This document shows positions 60,095 through 64,000 of a DNA stretch of 64,000 nt, piece after piece; position 1 is the stretch's first letter, and each line of letters opens with the position of its first letter. Origin of the DNA: Tremella fuciformis (taxonomy: Eukaryota; Basidiomycota; Tremellomycetes; Tremellales; Tremellaceae); contig CP136496.1 in assembly GCA_032768795.1 (NCBI GenBank), forward strand, positions 558,001 through 622,000, written 5' to 3'. The translations under genes and the position numbers were made by a program. The notes under the pieces are model-generated. The model was not told the DNA's origin. It saw only the letters and a list, made by a program, of their open reading frames with translations, and did not search any database.

Positions 60095-61663
60095 TCACTC
60101 GTCGTACCCTCCGCTCCGCGACGGCGGCGCACGATCGTCGTAACGAGGCCTGTCATCGTACCTGGGTCGGTCATCGTAACGGGGTCGCTCGTCGCGACGG
60201 TCGTAGCGGTCCCTGCCCGAGTCAGTGTCGTTTTTGGCGGCCATGGGTTTTACCGACCTGTCGTCGCCACGGCGATCGTCGTATCTGTCACGACGGTAGT
60301 CGTCGCGCCTGTCATCGTACCGGTCGTATCGGCGGTCATCGTCTGAAAAATTGTATTAGCCTTGACTTTGCAGGCAACATGTAAACCTACATCGAGGAGG
60401 TCCGCGGTCAGAGTAGCGCGAGTCATACGACCTGGGCTGGTAAGGGCGGTCTGCGACATGAGCCGACGCGCACGCGGCCCTTCAAGTCCCTCACCGTAGC
60501 CACCTCCGTAGCCGCCACCGTACCCTCGACCACCGTTGAACTCGACCTTGACGCCGTGATATTTGCCTGGAGTGGGGGTCCTGGCGCGGCCACGACGAGC
60601 CTAGAAGTCAGCCAATATCCGGTGGATTGAGTCCAGACGCACGTGGGCAACAGTGATGGTCTTGCCCTCGAGAGGGGTCTGGTTGAGCTGGTCAATGCAG
60701 GCCTGGGCATCCTCGTTGACCTCCATCTTGACGAAACCGAAGCCTCGAGACTCCTCTATACGATCAGCCCAGACATGTGATTGGCACAGGCAGGACAAAC
60801 GGGTGTGGGGGTCCACCATGATCTCAGCCTTGTAAACCTGGAAATCAGCGACATCTCTGCTTGAGCACAAGGAGACGAACCTTGCCGATCTTGCCGAAAA
60901 CTTCCTCGAGCATGGGGACGTCGACGTTGCGAGCAAGACCTGAGACGTGCAAGTTGTTACCCTGGTTGGACTCGCCATCCCTGATGCGTTAGGATGCAGC
61001 TTGCGGTATGTAAGCCAAGCTCACCTGCCGCGCTCGCCACCACCACCACCGCCGCCTCCACCGTTGCGGGCACCAGGCGACCGGGAGCGGTCACGACGGA
61101 CCTCGCGCTCGTCCTCTCGCATGGGGGAGTGTTCACGATCGGCCGAGCCGTTGTTCTGCCATACTTGAACCGTCAGTCGTGTTGAACTCGGTTAGTCGCA
61201 TAAGAGGCGGAACAATTGACGAGGACAGGGGAAAGAAGCGCTACGAGGCGAAGATTGAAAGACGAGCCGCGAGGGACAGCGACGACATGTGAAGGGCGCC
61301 GAACGGTGCTGCAGGGGAGGATGCTGCTGGGAGATGGAGCCGACAGCGTGTGATGTGAAGAAGAGGTGGGGCCGAATAGGCGAGACACCGAAAACTGGGA
61401 AAGCAGATCATATGGCGCTCAATGGGCCACAACGCCGCGTACAGGGAATACGCCGGGCTTGAACAATGAAGGCGCGAGAATATGCGCCATCAAGTGAAGG
61501 AAAGAATCGGATGCTGAGTCGCTAGTCTACCCATGACGATCGCGTCGCCACGCCGTTCGTCGCCGCCATCCGAATCACGGACCGCACTGCCGCCACTGTG
61601 ACGCGCGCGAACGACTCGAATCAGGAGCGGAGGGCGGGACATACCGTCGTTGGGGTCGGACAT
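60095..61663 (-). CDS. Tra2-like SR protein with one RRM
   Basis: Exon 1 (61663-61645) encodes MSDPND. After a 481-nt intron the frame gives NNGSADREHSPMRED, an RDRSRSP segment and a poly-Gly linker. The RRM reads LHVSGLARNVDVPMLEEVFG (RNP2), KIGKVYKAEIMVDPHT and ESRGFGFVKMEV (RNP1), then ACIDQLNQTPLEGKTITVAHA. A linker RRGRARTPTPGKYHGVKVEF follows, as in transformer-2 proteins. A Gly/Tyr stretch and a C-terminal run of Arg-Asp-Tyr repeats (RYDDRP units) end in SGGYDE at 60095. It is a splicing regulator that binds GA-rich exonic RNA. The exon 2 acceptor (61164) was chosen to keep frame. Confidence 0.85.
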
Positions 61664-61960
61664 TGTTGTTGTTGCTGTTGCGCTTGCTGTTCTTGTTGAA
61701 GAGCGATGAGGTGATACAGAGATGCCCCCACCACGACCAAGAGGAGAGGGGACCAATCGGAGTTACAGCTCCCTATGACCGGCGTCAGGGCAGACCACGC
61801 AAAGTGGCGGAATCATCCCACAGCCAACAGATCTGGGGCTCCACCTTTCCGCGTCACCGCTGCGACGGTGTCGGGAGCTTGCTCGAAGCAAAAGGAGGGC
61901 GACATGCAGCAAGGATAGCGTTTCGACTCGTCAGCATAGAGCATCAGGAAAGGCCTCACC
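61664..61960. promoter_or_regulatory. Bidirectional promoter region Tra2/MFS gene
   Basis: 297 bp between divergent start codons. No TATA box was recognised. Confidence 0.35.
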
Positions 61961-63697
61961 ATGACCCAGGCGAAACAAGCGCTGTACGCGGTGATCTGGG
62001 CCAGTCTGTGAGTCTCTTCTGTTTACGGGCGGGGAGTTCAAGCTGAACGACAGGTCGTCCTGGTACTGTGAGTGTATTCTCGCTCAATCACGACTGAGAA
62101 CCAAGGATTCCTTCCTCTTTGCTCATTGGTGAGGGCCACGCTCACTATGCAGTCGGCTACCACCTTTCCGAGCTCAATTTTCCCGTTACCTCGCTCACTT
62201 GCGTCACTCCCGACAATGCACCCCCCTCTCACCTCCCCATATGTCTCGGCCTGACCTCATTCCTGTACAGTCTCATCACCGCAACTTACACTATCGGTGG
62301 ACTTCTGGGATCTCTTGGCTCGTCATGGGTCGTCAAGCATCAAGGGCTGAATGGGGGAATCACCTCCACAGGTTGGGCCAACTTGGCGGGGGCAGTCATC
62401 ATGGCTGTCTCGCCTCACTGGGCTGTCCTTGCCTTGGGCCGATTCGTCTCGGGCTTGGCGGCCGGCGTCGCAGTGTGCCTCGTCCCTCCATTCTTGAATG
62501 CCTTGGTCCGAGCTACCCCTGGTCTGCAAGGCAAGACGGGCCAGATCGGCAGCGTGCACCAGTTGGGAATCGTCTTGGGCCTCCTCTCTGCACAGATAGC
62601 TGGCTATCTGTTGACGGGCAAGGTGTGTCACACCTGGACCACTACAAGATCTGGGTTGCTGACTGGCAGGAAGGCGACATCCCCGGCCACTGGCGATACG
62701 TCGTCCTCATTTCCGGAGCTGTGGCTTGCGTTCAGATTGCTCTGGCCAGCCGGATCGAGTCATTGGCGGAGCCCCCTGCCGAGTCCGACGAGGAAGCTCC
62801 ACTAGCACGCAACTCTGGCGAGGGTGAGTCAAGCTGTTCTCTGCTCGGCGCGGACCCAAGTTTGTAAGATCAAGAGCTGACACTCTTCCCCAAGTAGGCT
62901 CCCCGTTATTGCCAGACAATGCTGCGCATTCGGCTGCTCGCGCTGTCCCAAACAGCAACGCTGCCCAGCTCAGTCTGCGAGAAGTCTTATCGAACACGGC
63001 ACTTCGGTCTCCAACTATCCTCGTAGCGATCATCGGGACGCTGCAGCAATTGACCGGAGTCAACGCGGTCATGTTCTACTCCACGCCTGTCCTCAAACCC
63101 CTTCTATCAGGTTCAGCGGGCCTGGTGGGGATCGGCATCACCACAGTCAACGCGCTCATGACGGTGCCCGGCATGTTCTTGGTAGATGTGCGCCAGCATA
63201 AGCGAAGCCCCGCGTACGCTGACCTGCAGCGCATGGGCCGGAGATCGCTCCTGCTGCTTTCTGTCGTCCTGACAGGGATCATGAGCACTCTACTGGCAAT
63301 TGGCATTGACGGCCACCATCGCTTGCTATCCGCATTGGCCATCGTTTCGTTCATCGTCAGTCGCGATTCTCAAGGCACTGTATTCCGCCTAACCTGATAG
63401 GCTTCGTTCAGCATCGGTCTCGGTCCAGTCCCGTTCCTGCTTATATCGGAGCTCGTACCTCCTCCTGCCATCCCGGCACTGTCTTCTCTGACCATGTCCC
63501 TCAACTGGACGTCCAACTTTCTCATCGCCCTTCTTTTCTTGCCACTCCGAGACTTTCTCTCCGATCCAACAGATCCAGAGGACCCGTCGAGTGAACGCAA
63601 GGGCGAGGGCCGGATCTTTTTCGTCTTCACGGGGACATGCGTCTTGATGGGCATCGTCGCCTGGAGGGGCTTGGGAAGGCATACGAGCGGGGAGTGA
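61961..63697 (+). CDS. MFS sugar-type transporter (Vps73/YBR241C-like)
   Basis: Exon 1 is 61961-62007, exon 2 only 14 nt (62054-62067), and exon 3 starts at 62153. Together they read WASLSSWYFGYHLSELNFPV, the usual first helix of sugar-porter MFS proteins. Later come GGLLGSLGSSWVVKHQGLNG (loop 2-3), ALGRFVSGLAAGVAVCLVPP, GLQGKTGQIGSVHQLGIVLG and a central loop. Then ILVAIIGTLQQLTGVNAVMF (QQLTG/NAV sugar-porter motif) and GPVPFLLISELVPP after an intron. It ends GRHTSGE at 63697. Similar fungal proteins are vacuolar or endosomal sugar transporters. The substrate is not known. Confidence 0.87.
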
Positions 63698-64000
63698 TAC
63701 AGAGTGAATCAGTGAATCGTCACCATCAGTTGTCTGCATTTCCTGTTATTCGCCGTTCAGTCCGAGGTCCAAGGGACACGCATGTCAGGCTTCGAAGAGA
63801 GACTACAGACATGCGCTGCAGCTCGAGAGGCGAACTCAGGCATACCCTCCTTGTCATCGGCAAAGTAGCTACAATGCATGCTGAGGTGAATGATATACAA
63901 CATGTCCAATCTATGAATGCTCCAATTGTCACATGGCCATGCCCATCGGCTCGTACGCCCTTCCCCTCGCTACCTTGTCGAGGATGATGCGATTCGAGAG
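63698..64000. other. Right edge, no supported gene
   Basis: 303 bp after the transporter stop. Short frames on both strands, nothing recognisable. The 3' flank of the transporter and possibly of a gene beyond the edge. Confidence 0.35.

Overview
The window is nuclear DNA of a fungus, most likely a basidiomycete and probably a tremellomycete-type yeast. This is inferred from dense short introns (mostly 45-60 nt, GT..AG, with CTRAY-like branch points), compact housekeeping genes, bidirectional promoters of 0.3-0.5 kb, a DUF6534-like membrane protein, and a Ty3/gypsy plus pogo-like transposon load. No tRNA, rRNA, CRISPR array or viral segment was seen.

Left part (1-12.9 kb) is accessory and repeat-rich. 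A Ty3/gypsy LTR retrotransposon (minus strand, running off the left edge) has gag and pol in overlapping frames joined by a canonical -1 frameshift site, and an LTR whose predicted transcript start is complementary to the primer-binding site (self-priming type). It is inserted inside a pogo-like DDE transposase gene. Next come a lineage-specific ORF, a 493-bp TA-flanked MITE with long near-perfect terminal inverted repeats that splits a second reading frame, and two tandem paralogous three-exon genes of an unrecognised family (8605-9706 and 11106-12349).

From 12.9 kb to the right edge is a dense housekeeping region: cytosolic aspartyl-tRNA synthetase and saccharopine dehydrogenase (divergent, sharing a promoter with a Gcn4-type site), a small unknown gene, RPS28, HFI1/ADA1 (SAGA), SMC5, TRS120 (TRAPPII), TMA16, a Cys-rich mini-protein, an RRM protein, a small possibly mitochondrial protein, mevalonate diphosphate decarboxylase, nicotinate phosphoribosyltransferase, a large PPR protein, a Cdc7/Cdc15-type SIN/MEN kinase, a NOSIP homologue, a DUF6534-like membrane protein, a CON-6 stress protein, an unknown soluble protein, an ACS-family MFS permease, an alkaline ceramidase, a Tra2-like SR protein and a sugar-type MFS transporter.

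Exon models were built by hand. Where exon coordinates are listed in full, the lengths add up to an intact reading frame. For long multi-intron genes (SMC5, TRS120, the kinase, NPT1, the RRM gene) only the outer limits and motifs are given. Three genes are missed by a simple ORF view because they are split into tiny exons: RPS28, the 72-aa Cys-rich protein and the 83-aa protein at 36.5 kb.
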